NCBI RefSeq assembly: GCF_016862215.1
Contig: NZ_BOMN01000027.1
Location: forward strand, 1 to 64,000
DNA: 64,000 nucleotides
Direction: 5' to 3'
Origin: Winogradskya humida
GTDB taxonomy: Bacteria > Actinomycetota > Actinomycetes > Mycobacteriales > Micromonosporaceae
This document shows, in pieces, positions 55,062 to 64,000 of the stretch (within the stretch, counting starts at the first letter, position 1; every line of letters begins with the position of its first letter). Below the pieces are notes generated by a model. It was not told where the DNA came from, did no database searches, and worked only from the letters and a program-made list of their open reading frames with translations. The position numbers and the translations under genes were made by a program.

Positions 55062-55546
55062 GACATCTCCTCGCTGATCATCCCCGCATCTCGTCACTCG
55101 CCCGGACGTCCACCGCCGGGCCTGGGACGCGTCCCGGCCGAACTTTCGCGGCAAGGCACATGCCGCACGCGGCACGGCCGCGATTTCATCAGAGTCGACA
55201 ACTGTTTGGGAAGTCCGACTTAGCCCAGAAGAAGCGTTCAGCTCCCGGATTCAATGGGCTGTTCGGGTCGACAATCGACAGTGACTCGGCTTTGACGTGC
55301 GCTGATACGCCACTCATTACTTAGCGTATTGATACAATTACAGCCATCCATCAAGATTCCTACCACTATGTGAGATCAACATCCCGCAGAGCGCCTTCCA
55401 CGCAGCTTGACCAGGGACCCTCACGTTGGCAAGGTTTGCCGCGGTTGAACGGACGGACTGTCCGTGTTCGAGCGGTCCACACCGGACAACGTTGCGCTCT
55501 GCGGGACACATCACGTCCCGTCTCCGCCCTCTAGGAGGCACCCCCA
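55062..55546. other. 485-bp divergent intergenic region
   Basis: This region separates cvnA from the solute-binding lipoprotein gene. It contains a relatively AT-rich patch at about 55310-55385, which may hold promoters for either side, but I could not settle on boxes. No gene is supported. Confidence 0.5.
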
Positions 55547-56710
55547 GTGAGGCTCCCCCGCCGTATGACGGCGTTCGCCGCCGCCCCGGCGCTCATCCTG
55601 ACCGCTCTGGCGGGCTGCAGCTCGGACAGCGACGTCAGCACCAGGACCAAGATCGTGATCGGCGCCGACCTGGCGCTGGGCTCGGCGGTGGACAACGCGT
55701 ACGCCGACGCCCTCCAGCTGCGGATCGAGCAGATCAACGCGTCGAACAAGCTCCCCGATCACGAGCTCGAGCTGCGCGTCATGGACAACAGGTCGGAATC
55801 GAAGCAGTCGCTGAGCAACATCAGCACGCTCGCGGACGACCCCGGCATCGCCGCGATCATCACCGGCGAATGCGACGAGTGCGTGGTGGGCGCCGCCAAG
55901 ACGATCAACGACAAGCGCGTCCCGACAATCGCGCTGGCCGCTGCCGACCAGGTGGCCACACCGATCGAGAGCCGACGATACCTGTTCAAGATCGGCCCGA
56001 ACGGCTCCGACAGCGCCGCCGCGCTCACCGCTGAGCTCGACCGCAGCGGGAAGAAGAAGGTCGCGATCGTCTACGCGAACAACCTCTACGGCAATGGCGT
56101 ACGCAGCCATCTGGTGTCCGAGCTGCAGAAGAAGCCGCAGATCACGGTCATCGAGCCGGCGCCGGTGAAGCCCACCGCGACCGACGTGTCGCAGGTGATC
56201 GAGACCGTGACCGCCGACAAGCCCGACGCTCTGGTCGTCTTGACCGGTTCCGATCAGGCGACGGCGGCCGTGACCGCCGCCAAGGCGGCCAAGTTCAAGG
56301 GCCAGGTCTACTTCGACGCCGCCGCCGCGAACGACTTGTTCGTCCCGCAGGAGGCCGCGGTGGCCACCGAGAACACGACAATGGTCTTCACCCAGATCCT
56401 CGCGATCGACGACGTGATCGCGACGTCACCGGCCAAGGCCGCCCGCAAGCAGTGGTTCCGGGACTACACCTCCCGCTACGGCAGCTACTCCGGCGTCGCC
56501 TCGTTCGGCGCGGACGCGGTCGACCTGATCGCCGACGCGGTGGTCCGGGCCGGCGGCGACCGCCAGCGCCTGCGGGACGTGCTCGAGACCTCCCAGACCG
56601 ACGGCCTCTCCGGCCCACTGCGACTCACTCCGGACAACCACTCCGGCCTGATGCCGCAGGCACTCACCCTGCTGGTCGCACGAAGCGGCCGCTGGCGCCT
56701 GCTGAGCTGA
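55547..56710 (+). CDS. solute-binding lipoprotein, LivK-like (Peripla_BP_6)
   Basis: This 387-residue extracellular receptor has a signal peptide ending in lipobox LAGC (Cys24). Its type I periplasmic fold resembles branched-chain amino acid-binding proteins (KIVIGADLALGSAVDNAYAD, IVYANNLYGNGVRSHLV, YGSYSGVASFGADAVDLIAD). No permease or ATPase gene of the Liv class is adjacent, so it could serve as a ligand sensor rather than a transporter part. The start is GTG, with AGGAGG about 9 nt upstream. It diverges from the cvn conservon, whose sensor has a ligand-type extracellular domain. A strong terminator follows. Confidence 0.85.
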   Translation: MRLPRRMTAFAAAPALILTALAGCSSDSDVSTRTKIVIGADLALGSAVDNAYADALQLRIEQINASNKLPDHELELRVMDNRSESKQSLSNISTLADDPGIAAIITGECDECVVGAAKTINDKRVPTIALAAADQVATPIESRRYLFKIGPNGSDSAAALTAELDRSGKKKVAIVYANNLYGNGVRSHLVSELQKKPQITVIEPAPVKPTATDVSQVIETVTADKPDALVVLTGSDQATAAVTAAKAAKFKGQVYFDAAAANDLFVPQEAAVATENTTMVFTQILAIDDVIATSPAKAARKQWFRDYTSRYGSYSGVASFGADAVDLIADAVVRAGGDRQRLRDVLETSQTDGLSGPLRLTPDNHSGLMPQALTLLVARSGRWRLLS

Positions 56711-56728
56711 CCTGCCAGAACCACCGCG

Positions 56729-56764
56729 AAAGGCGCCGGACCGTCGTTGGTCCGGCGCCTTTTT
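56729..56764 (+). terminator. intrinsic terminator after the LivK-like gene
   Basis: AAAGGCGCCGGACC pairs with GGTCCGGCGCCTTT over 14 bp around a 6-nt loop and runs into TTTTT. Confidence 0.92.
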
Positions 56765-56774
56765 CAGTACGCCG

Positions 56775-56864
56775 TCAGCGCACCGAAGTAGCTCAACGCA
56801 CCGAAGTACCTCAGCGCCCCGAAGTACCTCAGCGCCCCGAAGTACCTCAGCGCACCGACGTGGT
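56775..56864. repeat. 18-bp tandem repeat at the 3' end of the permease gene
   Basis: Units start at 56775, 56793, 56811, 56829 and 56847. Each begins TCA (the reverse of stop TGA) followed by GCGC-CCGAAGTAC-type sequence. The unit at 56847 is the real gene end, and four further copies lie downstream of the stop. Confidence 0.9.
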
Positions 56865-57632
56865 CGCCCGCACCCACGGCAGGGTCAGCCGCTCGACCAG
56901 CGCGAGCAGGTAATACAGCACGATGCTGACACCGGCGAGCAGCACGATCGCCGCGAACGCCGCCGACGTGTCGCCCTGCCCGCTGGTCTGCACGATGATC
57001 ATGCCGAGGCCGGTCTCGCCGTATTGCATCTCCCCCACGACCACGCCGATCACCGCCAGCGGCAGGCCGATCTTGAGCCCGACGAAGATCTGCGGCAGCG
57101 CGGCGGGCAACCGGATCCACCGGAACGTCTGCACCCGTGAGGCGTCCAGCGACCGGGCGAGTTCGGCCAGTTCGGACGGGGTGCTGGTCAGCCCGGTCGC
57201 GGTGGAGAGCACGATCGGGAAGAAACAGACCAGGAAGGCCATGGCGAGTACGGGGGTACGCCCGTAGCCGAACCAGATCAGCATCAGGGGCGCGAGCGCC
57301 ACCTTGGGCACAGCGTTGAACGCCACGAGCAGCGGCGAGAACATCCGCTCGAACGGGCGCCAGGCGGCGATGGCGACCCCGATCAGCACACCGACGACGA
57401 CGGAGATCGCGAAGCCGAGCAGCGTCGCCACCGCCGTGTGCCCGGACTCCTTGAGCAGGGTCTCCGAGTAGCGCCCGAAGCCGTCGGCCACGTCGGGCGG
57501 CGCCGGCAGGACGACCGGGTTGACCGAGAGCACGGCGGTGGCCGCCCACCAGGCGCCGATGGTGACGGCCAGGCCCAGCAGGGGCCAGAGAACCAGCGAC
57601 GCGACGCTGCGGCGGGTGGCGACGTCGGACAC
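56847..57632 (-). CDS. ABC transporter permease, SsuC/ThiX-like
   Basis: This 261-residue membrane protein has six helices and belongs to the BPD_transp_1 group for nitrate, sulfonate, taurine or thiamine precursors. It carries FNAVPKVALAPLMLIWFGYG, then the EAA loop around SLDASRVQTFRWIRLPAALP. The start is GTG, 3 nt after the binding-protein gene. No ATPase gene is next to it, so the ATPase must be encoded elsewhere or shared. Another frame over the same DNA encodes GALRYF repeats and is not real. Confidence 0.9.
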   Translation of the reverse strand: MSDVATRRSVASLVLWPLLGLAVTIGAWWAATAVLSVNPVVLPAPPDVADGFGRYSETLLKESGHTAVATLLGFAISVVVGVLIGVAIAAWRPFERMFSPLLVAFNAVPKVALAPLMLIWFGYGRTPVLAMAFLVCFFPIVLSTATGLTSTPSELAELARSLDASRVQTFRWIRLPAALPQIFVGLKIGLPLAVIGVVVGEMQYGETGLGMIIVQTSGQGDTSAAFAAIVLLAGVSIVLYYLLALVERLTLPWVRATTSVR

Positions 57633-57635
57633 GGG

Positions 57636-58676
57636 TCAGGCCTTCGGGACCAGGTCGAAGCTGATGACGTCCTGGGGTTTCAGGCCGGTCGGGATCTGCC
57701 CGGCGCCCTGCAGGATCGCGATGCAGCGCGCGACCCGCTCGGTGTCGAGGGCGCCGACGGGGACGCCGGAGGACTCCGAGCGTACGAAGGAATTCATCAG
57801 GGTGAGCTCCGCCGCCGCCGACGCCGGAACCGCCGTGCTGACGTACTTCTGCAGGATCGTGCCCGCCTCCTCCGGTTTGGTGACGGCGTCCTGCAGCCCC
57901 TTGAGCAGGGCTTCGGTGAACTTCGTGACCTTCTCGGGGTTGCTCTTCGCGTAGTCGGCGCCGGTGATCAGCACGTTGCCATAGAGGTCCTGCAGCACGT
58001 TGCTGTAGGGCAGCAGCACGGCGTCCTTCTTGGCGATGGCCTCGATGGTGGGCTTGCCGACGACGAACTGCCCGATCGCGTCGACCTTGTGCTGCGCCAG
58101 CGTGCCGAACAGGGTCTGCGCGGTGCCGTTGACGAACGTCACCTTCGACTCGTCGATCTTGGCCAGCTTCGCGTACGTCGGGAAGAGGTTGCGCACGACG
58201 GAGCCGGGGGTGTCCGCGATGGTCTTGCCCTCGAGATCCTTGGGCGTCCCGATCCCGTAGCCGGCGAGCGACATGATCGCCGCCATGGTGCGCTGCTGGA
58301 TCGCCGCGACCGCGGTGAAACCGGTGACCTTGGGCTGGCCGTTGGCACCACCCGCGGCGAGCAGCCCGCCGGTGAGGTCGATCGGGGTGAACTGGGCCGT
58401 GCCGCCGACGATCGCCTTGACGTTCTCGAGGCTGCCGTTGCCGGGCTTGATGTCGACGTCGAAGCCGGCGTCGCTGAAGTAGCCCTTCTCCTTGGCGACG
58501 TACGCGTACGCGTCGCGCCCGAACGTCCCGAACGAGGTCAGATAGGTGATCTTCTCCAGCGCCCCGGCGTCACCGGACCCGCCGTCGGTGTCGTCGTCGC
58601 TGCACCCGGCCGTCGCGGCAACCGTCGTAGCCAGCGCGGCCGCTCCGAGCGTACGGATAAATGATCTTCTCTGCAC
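57636..58676 (-). CDS. NMT1/SsuA-like substrate-binding lipoprotein
   Basis: This 346-residue binding protein is exported by a twin-arginine-type signal (RRSFIRTLGAAAL) with a lipobox ending at Cys25 (TAGC). The mature part is NMT1-like: KITYLTSFGTFGRDAYAYVA, GYFSDAGFDVDI, PIDLTGGLLAAG, DLEGKTIADTPGSVVRN. Such proteins bind sulfonates, nitrate, riboflavin or pyrimidine thiamine precursors. The ligand here is undetermined. A GTG start with AAAGGGAC upstream is used. It forms an operon with the permease gene and lies divergent from a flavin monooxygenase-type gene, whose product may act on the imported compound. Confidence 0.88.
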   Translation of the reverse strand: MQRRSFIRTLGAAALATTVAATAGCSDDDTDGGSGDAGALEKITYLTSFGTFGRDAYAYVAKEKGYFSDAGFDVDIKPGNGSLENVKAIVGGTAQFTPIDLTGGLLAAGGANGQPKVTGFTAVAAIQQRTMAAIMSLAGYGIGTPKDLEGKTIADTPGSVVRNLFPTYAKLAKIDESKVTFVNGTAQTLFGTLAQHKVDAIGQFVVGKPTIEAIAKKDAVLLPYSNVLQDLYGNVLITGADYAKSNPEKVTKFTEALLKGLQDAVTKPEEAGTILQKYVSTAVPASAAAELTLMNSFVRSESSGVPVGALDTERVARCIAILQGAGQIPTGLKPQDVISFDLVPKA

Positions 58677-58838
58677 TATGTCCCTTTCCAACCGCCACAG
58701 GTGGTGATTCAAGAAACTCGCGGCGTAATCGTAGGGGAAAGAGTCGATCATCAATGACACTGTGGACGGCCATATGATGGGTGACCACAGCGGTGACACG
58801 GACGAGTGACAACCTCCTTCCTTCCTTAGGGGTCGCCG

Positions 58839-59783
58839 ATGCGCGTCAGCCTTTTCATCGAGCCGCACCGCGGCGCCACCTACGACGACCAGCTGCGACT
58901 GGCCCGGCACGCCGAGGACGCCGGCTTCGACGGTTTCTTCCGCGCCGACCACTACCAGTCGATGGGTGCCGACCCCGGGCTGCCCGGCCCGACCGACGCC
59001 TGGCTCACCCTGGCCGGGCTGGCCCGCGAAACGTCCCGCATCCGGCTCGGCACGCTGGTCAACTCGGTGACGTTCCGGCTGCCCGGGCCGCTGGCGGTCA
59101 TGGTCGCCCAGGCCGACGCGATGAGCGGTGGCCGCATCGAGCTGGGCATGGGCGCGGGCTGGTTCGAGCGCGAACACACCTCGTACGGCATCCCGTTCCC
59201 GCCGGTCGGCGAGCGCTTCGACCGGATGGCCGAGCAGCTGGCGATCATCACCGGCCTGTGGGCCACCCCCGACGGCGAGACCTTCTCCTACGACGGCAAG
59301 CACTATCGACTGCTGGACGCGCCCGCGCTGCCCAAACCGGTGCAACGCCCCGGCCCGCCGGTGATCGTCGGCGGGAAGGGACCCCGGCGAACCCCGGAAC
59401 TGGCCGCCCGCTTCGCGGACGAATACAACGTGCCGTTCAAGTCGGTGACGGAGACGGCTGCGGCATTTATGCGGGTACGCAGAGCATGTGACACGTACGC
59501 AAGACCCGGCGATCGCCCGTTGACGCTGTCCGCGGGAGTGGTGGCCGCGATCGGGCGTACCGATGAAGAAGCCCACCGCAGAGCCGCACCCCTGCACGTG
59601 CCCAGCGCCCTGCCACCCGAGGATCCGGTGGTCGGATCGCCGGAGGCCCTGGTGCAACGGCTCGGCGAACTCGCCGAAATCGGCACTTCCCGGGTCCACA
59701 TCCGCGTTATCGACATGTCCGACCTGGACCATGTCGACCTCATCGCCGAGCGGGTCCTCCCACACGTCAGCGCGCTGCAATAG
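58839..59783 (+). CDS. LLM-class flavin/F420-dependent oxidoreductase
   Basis: This 314-residue luciferase-like monooxygenase-family barrel protein shows the typical openings LARHAEDAGFDGFFRADHY, TSRIRLGTLVNSVTFRLPG and MSGGRIELGMGAGWFEREH. GPPVIVGGKGPRRTPELAARFADEYN follows. The family uses FMNH2 or F420. The closest features are those of actinobacterial F420-dependent LLM proteins, but the cofactor cannot be proved. Its divergence from an SsuA/NMT1-like binding-protein gene recalls ssu-type desulfonation clusters. A role with that importer is inference. Confidence 0.88.
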   Translation: MRVSLFIEPHRGATYDDQLRLARHAEDAGFDGFFRADHYQSMGADPGLPGPTDAWLTLAGLARETSRIRLGTLVNSVTFRLPGPLAVMVAQADAMSGGRIELGMGAGWFEREHTSYGIPFPPVGERFDRMAEQLAIITGLWATPDGETFSYDGKHYRLLDAPALPKPVQRPGPPVIVGGKGPRRTPELAARFADEYNVPFKSVTETAAAFMRVRRACDTYARPGDRPLTLSAGVVAAIGRTDEEAHRRAAPLHVPSALPPEDPVVGSPEALVQRLGELAEIGTSRVHIRVIDMSDLDHVDLIAERVLPHVSALQ

Positions 59784-59819
59784 TCACGGTGCGTATAACG
59801 GCCATGTCAAGATACTTAA

Positions 59820-59845
59820 GACGCACATCAATGCGTCCTCATGAG
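59820..59845 (+). terminator. weak intrinsic terminator after the LLM gene
   Basis: GACGCA and TGCGTC pair around a 6-nt loop, with AATTTTT 8 nt further on (59846-59852). Confidence 0.45.
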
Positions 59846-59903
59846 AATTTTTCCAAGCCTTAAGAGTTACCTCCCGGACTGGCGGTCACCGGGGCGCATT
59901 CCG

Positions 59904-59909
59904 TAACCT
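59904..59909 (+). promoter_or_regulatory. candidate -10 box (leaderless)
   Basis: TAACCT lies exactly 7 nt before the ATG of the large membrane-protein gene, which has no ribosome site. Confidence 0.45.
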
Positions 59910-59916
59910 GCCGGTC

Positions 59917-62118
59917 ATGGCATTTCGGACCTGGGCCAAGGTGTTGTCGGCCACCCTCGGTGTCGGCGCTCTCGCGGGCGCCGGCGAGCTCGGCATGGCG
60001 TACGGCCTCGGCATCGTGCGCCTCACCCGGGTCGTGGATGTCACCGCGCGTGATCAATGGACCGCGCAACTCGCCTGGGTCGCCTGGTTCCCGATGGTGG
60101 CCGCCGTCGTCGGCGCCGTCGTCGGCTCCCGCCTCCTGCGCCGCTGGTCCCCCGGCTTCCGCGGCGGCGTCGGCACCGAGCTGGCCCTGTCCTTCGCCGC
60201 GGCGCTGGGCGCGGCCGTCGCGGTCCCGCTGACGATGCAGCCCGCCCGCACCGCCCAGATCGCGGGCGTGGACCCGGTCGTGGTGATCGCCATCTGCGCC
60301 GGGATAGGCGCCCTGATCGGCATCTTCGCCGCATGGGCAGCGCTGGCCCAGGCCGTCGCCCGCTGGAGCCTCGCCGCCATGAGCATCGCGGTCGGCGTGG
60401 TCGCGGTCATCTCGGTCTCCTCCTCACTGGCACCGACCGACCCGCTCCCCGCCGTACGCCTCGGCGTCCTCGACGCGACCTTCCTCTCCACCTCGGTCAT
60501 CTCCCGCACGGCCCTGGCCACCATGCCCGCGCTGGCCCTGCTCCTGGGTCTCGCCCTCGGCTGGACCGCCCGCCGCCGCGGCCTCCCGACCCTGACGATC
60601 GCCCTGGCCGGCCTCCCCGGCCCGGCCCTGCTGACGCTCGCCTACCTGATCGCGGGCCCCGGCTCCGGAGCCGACCGCTACCAGATGACCCCTTACTGGG
60701 CCGCGATGACCGCAACCGGCGCGGGCGTCCTCGGCTCGGTCCTGGCCGCGGTCCTCCGCCGCACCCCCGCCCAGGAGGACGACCCCGAACCCCCCACCGA
60801 CGGCCGCCCGGCGCTGCCCCGCCGCCCCGAAGCCCACGAATCCGCCATCGCCGCCGCCGCCTCGCCGACTTCCCCGGCCGCCGGCCCACCGGCCGCTGCG
60901 GCGCCCGCGCCCGGCGAGATCCCGACTCCCGGGAGTCCTGCCGCCGGCTCGCCGCTGCGCCCCGCCGACACCGCGGTCTTCGACACCCCCGCCGACAGCA
61001 GCCACCGCCCGGCGCCCGAAGCCCGGCACAGCGTCGCCCTCGGCGAATACGCCCACGAGCAGCCATCAGCCTTCGACGGCTTCGGCCACAGCAGCGCGCC
61101 GCAACAGACCAGCTCAGGCCCGCGCAATGACTCGGGCCCGCGCAATGACTCAGGCCAGCGCGGTGACTCGGGCCGGCAGACCAGCCCGGCCCAGCGCGGC
61201 GGCTCGGCCAATCAGGGTGGCTCGGTCAATCGGAGCGGATCGGCCAGTCAGGGTGGTCCTGCACCACAGGGCGTCGCCCACCAGAGCCGCCACAGCCCCG
61301 CCGCCGCCGCCCTGCCCTATGTCCCGGAGCCCGCCACCCGCCCGCTCCCACCGGAAGTCACCCAGCACCGCCCGACCGGCGGCAGCGCAGCCCGCAACCT
61401 GCGCCCAGCCTCCCGGAACCGCAACGCCCCCACCTCCCCCGCCACGCCCACACCCGCGACCAGCCACGGGCCGGCGACCAGCCACGCCCAAACGCCGAGC
61501 AGCGGCCCTGAGTCCAGCTACAGCCAAGCGCCCGGCAACGGGCCGGCGTCCAGCCACAGCCAAGCGCCCGGCAACGGGCCGGCGTCCAGCTATGGCCAGA
61601 CGCCCAGCCGGGGCCGGGGACGTGCCGAGCCCATGGTCCCGGAGCCCACAGCGATCAGCGCACCCCTGCCCAGCCCGGAGCCGATCACCCCGGCCCACCC
61701 GGCGACCCCGCCGCGCCTGTCCCGCCCGATCACCCCGCCCGAAGCCCCCAACGCCGCCGCCTCGAGCCCGGGCACCGCGCCGGGTGGCGCCAACCGCTCA
61801 GGCAACCGCTCCGGGTCCGGCACCCCGCCCAGGTCCGGCACCGCACCCGGGTCCGGCACCCCGCCCAGGTCCGGCACCGCGCCCAGGTCCGGCACCACAC
61901 CCGGATCCGGCAGCGCGTCTGGCTCCGGCAGCGCGCCTAACTCTGGCGCCGGGACGAATCCCGCCGACACGACGCCGCGGTTGTCGCGGCCGATTGCCCC
62001 GCCGGTGACGGACCCCGAGGTGATCTTCCCGAAAGAGGACAAGGGCCGGGGGAAGTTCGGGCTGCGTCGCCGCAAGGACGAGGATTACGTGGACTGGGTC
62101 AGCGAGCTGGGGAAGTAA
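59917..62118 (+). CDS. multi-pass membrane protein with long disordered tail
   Basis: This 733-residue protein has about eight membrane helices in residues 5-290 (for example LAWVAWFPMVAAVVGAVVG and MPALALLLGLALGWTARRRG). A 430-residue Pro/Ser/Thr/Gly-rich cytoplasmic-type tail follows. The tail holds several short repeats (GPRNDS, SQAPGNGPAS, RSGTAPGSGTPP) and ends in a conserved-looking charged motif KGRGKFGLRRRKDEDYVDWV. No enzyme family is recognised. The repeats and the final charged motif suggest a docking or scaffold role, by inference only. The frame has strong GC3 bias throughout. Confidence 0.8.
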   Translation: MAFRTWAKVLSATLGVGALAGAGELGMAYGLGIVRLTRVVDVTARDQWTAQLAWVAWFPMVAAVVGAVVGSRLLRRWSPGFRGGVGTELALSFAAALGAAVAVPLTMQPARTAQIAGVDPVVVIAICAGIGALIGIFAAWAALAQAVARWSLAAMSIAVGVVAVISVSSSLAPTDPLPAVRLGVLDATFLSTSVISRTALATMPALALLLGLALGWTARRRGLPTLTIALAGLPGPALLTLAYLIAGPGSGADRYQMTPYWAAMTATGAGVLGSVLAAVLRRTPAQEDDPEPPTDGRPALPRRPEAHESAIAAAASPTSPAAGPPAAAAPAPGEIPTPGSPAAGSPLRPADTAVFDTPADSSHRPAPEARHSVALGEYAHEQPSAFDGFGHSSAPQQTSSGPRNDSGPRNDSGQRGDSGRQTSPAQRGGSANQGGSVNRSGSASQGGPAPQGVAHQSRHSPAAAALPYVPEPATRPLPPEVTQHRPTGGSAARNLRPASRNRNAPTSPATPTPATSHGPATSHAQTPSSGPESSYSQAPGNGPASSHSQAPGNGPASSYGQTPSRGRGRAEPMVPEPTAISAPLPSPEPITPAHPATPPRLSRPITPPEAPNAAASSPGTAPGGANRSGNRSGSGTPPRSGTAPGSGTPPRSGTAPRSGTTPGSGSASGSGSAPNSGAGTNPADTTPRLSRPIAPPVTDPEVIFPKEDKGRGKFGLRRRKDEDYVDWVSELGK

Positions 62119-62200
62119 CCGGCAACGCATAGGCGAACATCAATGTAATGATGCGTCGGGGATGTTTCCCGCACCCGCCGCGGCACTCCACGATGGGTGC

Positions 62201-64000
<1,800 letters not shown>

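Noticed and set aside
51879..55223. Very long open frame on the plus strand, antisense to cvnA
   Set aside because: It mirrors the GC3-rich codons of cvnA, has low-complexity Arg/Gly/Asp content and no domain. The minus-strand frame has a sensor kinase-like architecture.
56764..57549. 261-codon frame with GALRYF repeats overlapping the permease gene
   Set aside because: The repeats are the reverse reading of the 18-bp array. The other frame encodes a proper ABC permease with EAA loop.

Overview
The window is 64 kb of GC-rich DNA with strong G/C bias at third codon positions, GTG and TTG starts, lipobox and twin-arginine lipoproteins, WhiB- and BldM-type developmental regulators, a cvn conservon and a histidine-tailed GroEL. 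This points to a sporulating filamentous actinomycete. I judge it closest to Micromonosporaceae (Actinoplanes-like), but the family is inference. The backbone follows a gene order known from Mycobacterium tuberculosis (Rv3410c to Rv3443c: guaB3, guaB2, DUF5319 gene, [sigD], whiB3, groEL1, groES, tsaD, rimI, tsaB, tsaE, alr, nnr, acpS, glmS, glmM, rpsI, rplM) and from Streptomyces (whiD and bldM beside guaB). I saw no rRNA, tRNA, transposase, phage or CRISPR array.

Region 1 (1-11.6 kb): guaA, two tandem secreted subtilisin-like proteases with Ig-like tails, an LCP-family cell-wall protein, two tandem M1-type lipoprotein metallopeptidases, an AlkA-like DNA glycosylase and an MFS drug pump, closed by a 31-bp hairpin. 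Region 2 (11.6-17 kb): guaB3, guaB, a DUF5319 gene, a 0.7-kb gene-free stretch of diverged tandem repeats and a ~100-bp imperfect palindrome where relatives carry a sigma factor gene, then a bldM-like regulator divergent from whiD. Region 3 (17-24 kb): two small unknown genes, a membrane-anchored sulfite-oxidase-type enzyme, a P-loop protein, and groES-groEL under a promoter framed by two CIRCE operators, divergent from a methyltransferase and a YbaK-type deacylase.

Region 4 (24-32 kb): a xylose-type ABC importer with a ROK regulator, then a heterodimeric ABC exporter in which one nucleotide site is lost. Region 5 (32-45 kb): the t6A genes (tsaD, rimI, tsaB, tsaE) with alr, nnr, acpS and glmS. 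It is interrupted by a short-chain dehydrogenase/TetR pair with three palindromic operators and by ung on the opposite strand. An MmpS-like protein and an aminotransferase follow. Region 6 (45-50 kb): glmM, rpsI and rplM, then an NnaR-like nitrate regulator with a possible GlnR box far upstream. Region 7 (50-64 kb): a complete cvnABCD conservon, two solute-binding lipoproteins, an orphan permease, a luciferase-like monooxygenase, a large membrane protein with a disordered tail, a secreted barnase/T1-type RNase, and the C-terminal part of thiC running off the window.

Two themes recur. Short tandem repeats with unit lengths divisible by three sit exactly at gene 3' ends (nnaR 21 bp, permease 18 bp, tsaE 27 bp), in two cases duplicating the stop codon. 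Many genes also begin 6-8 nt after a TANNNT -10 box, as expected for leaderless mRNAs.
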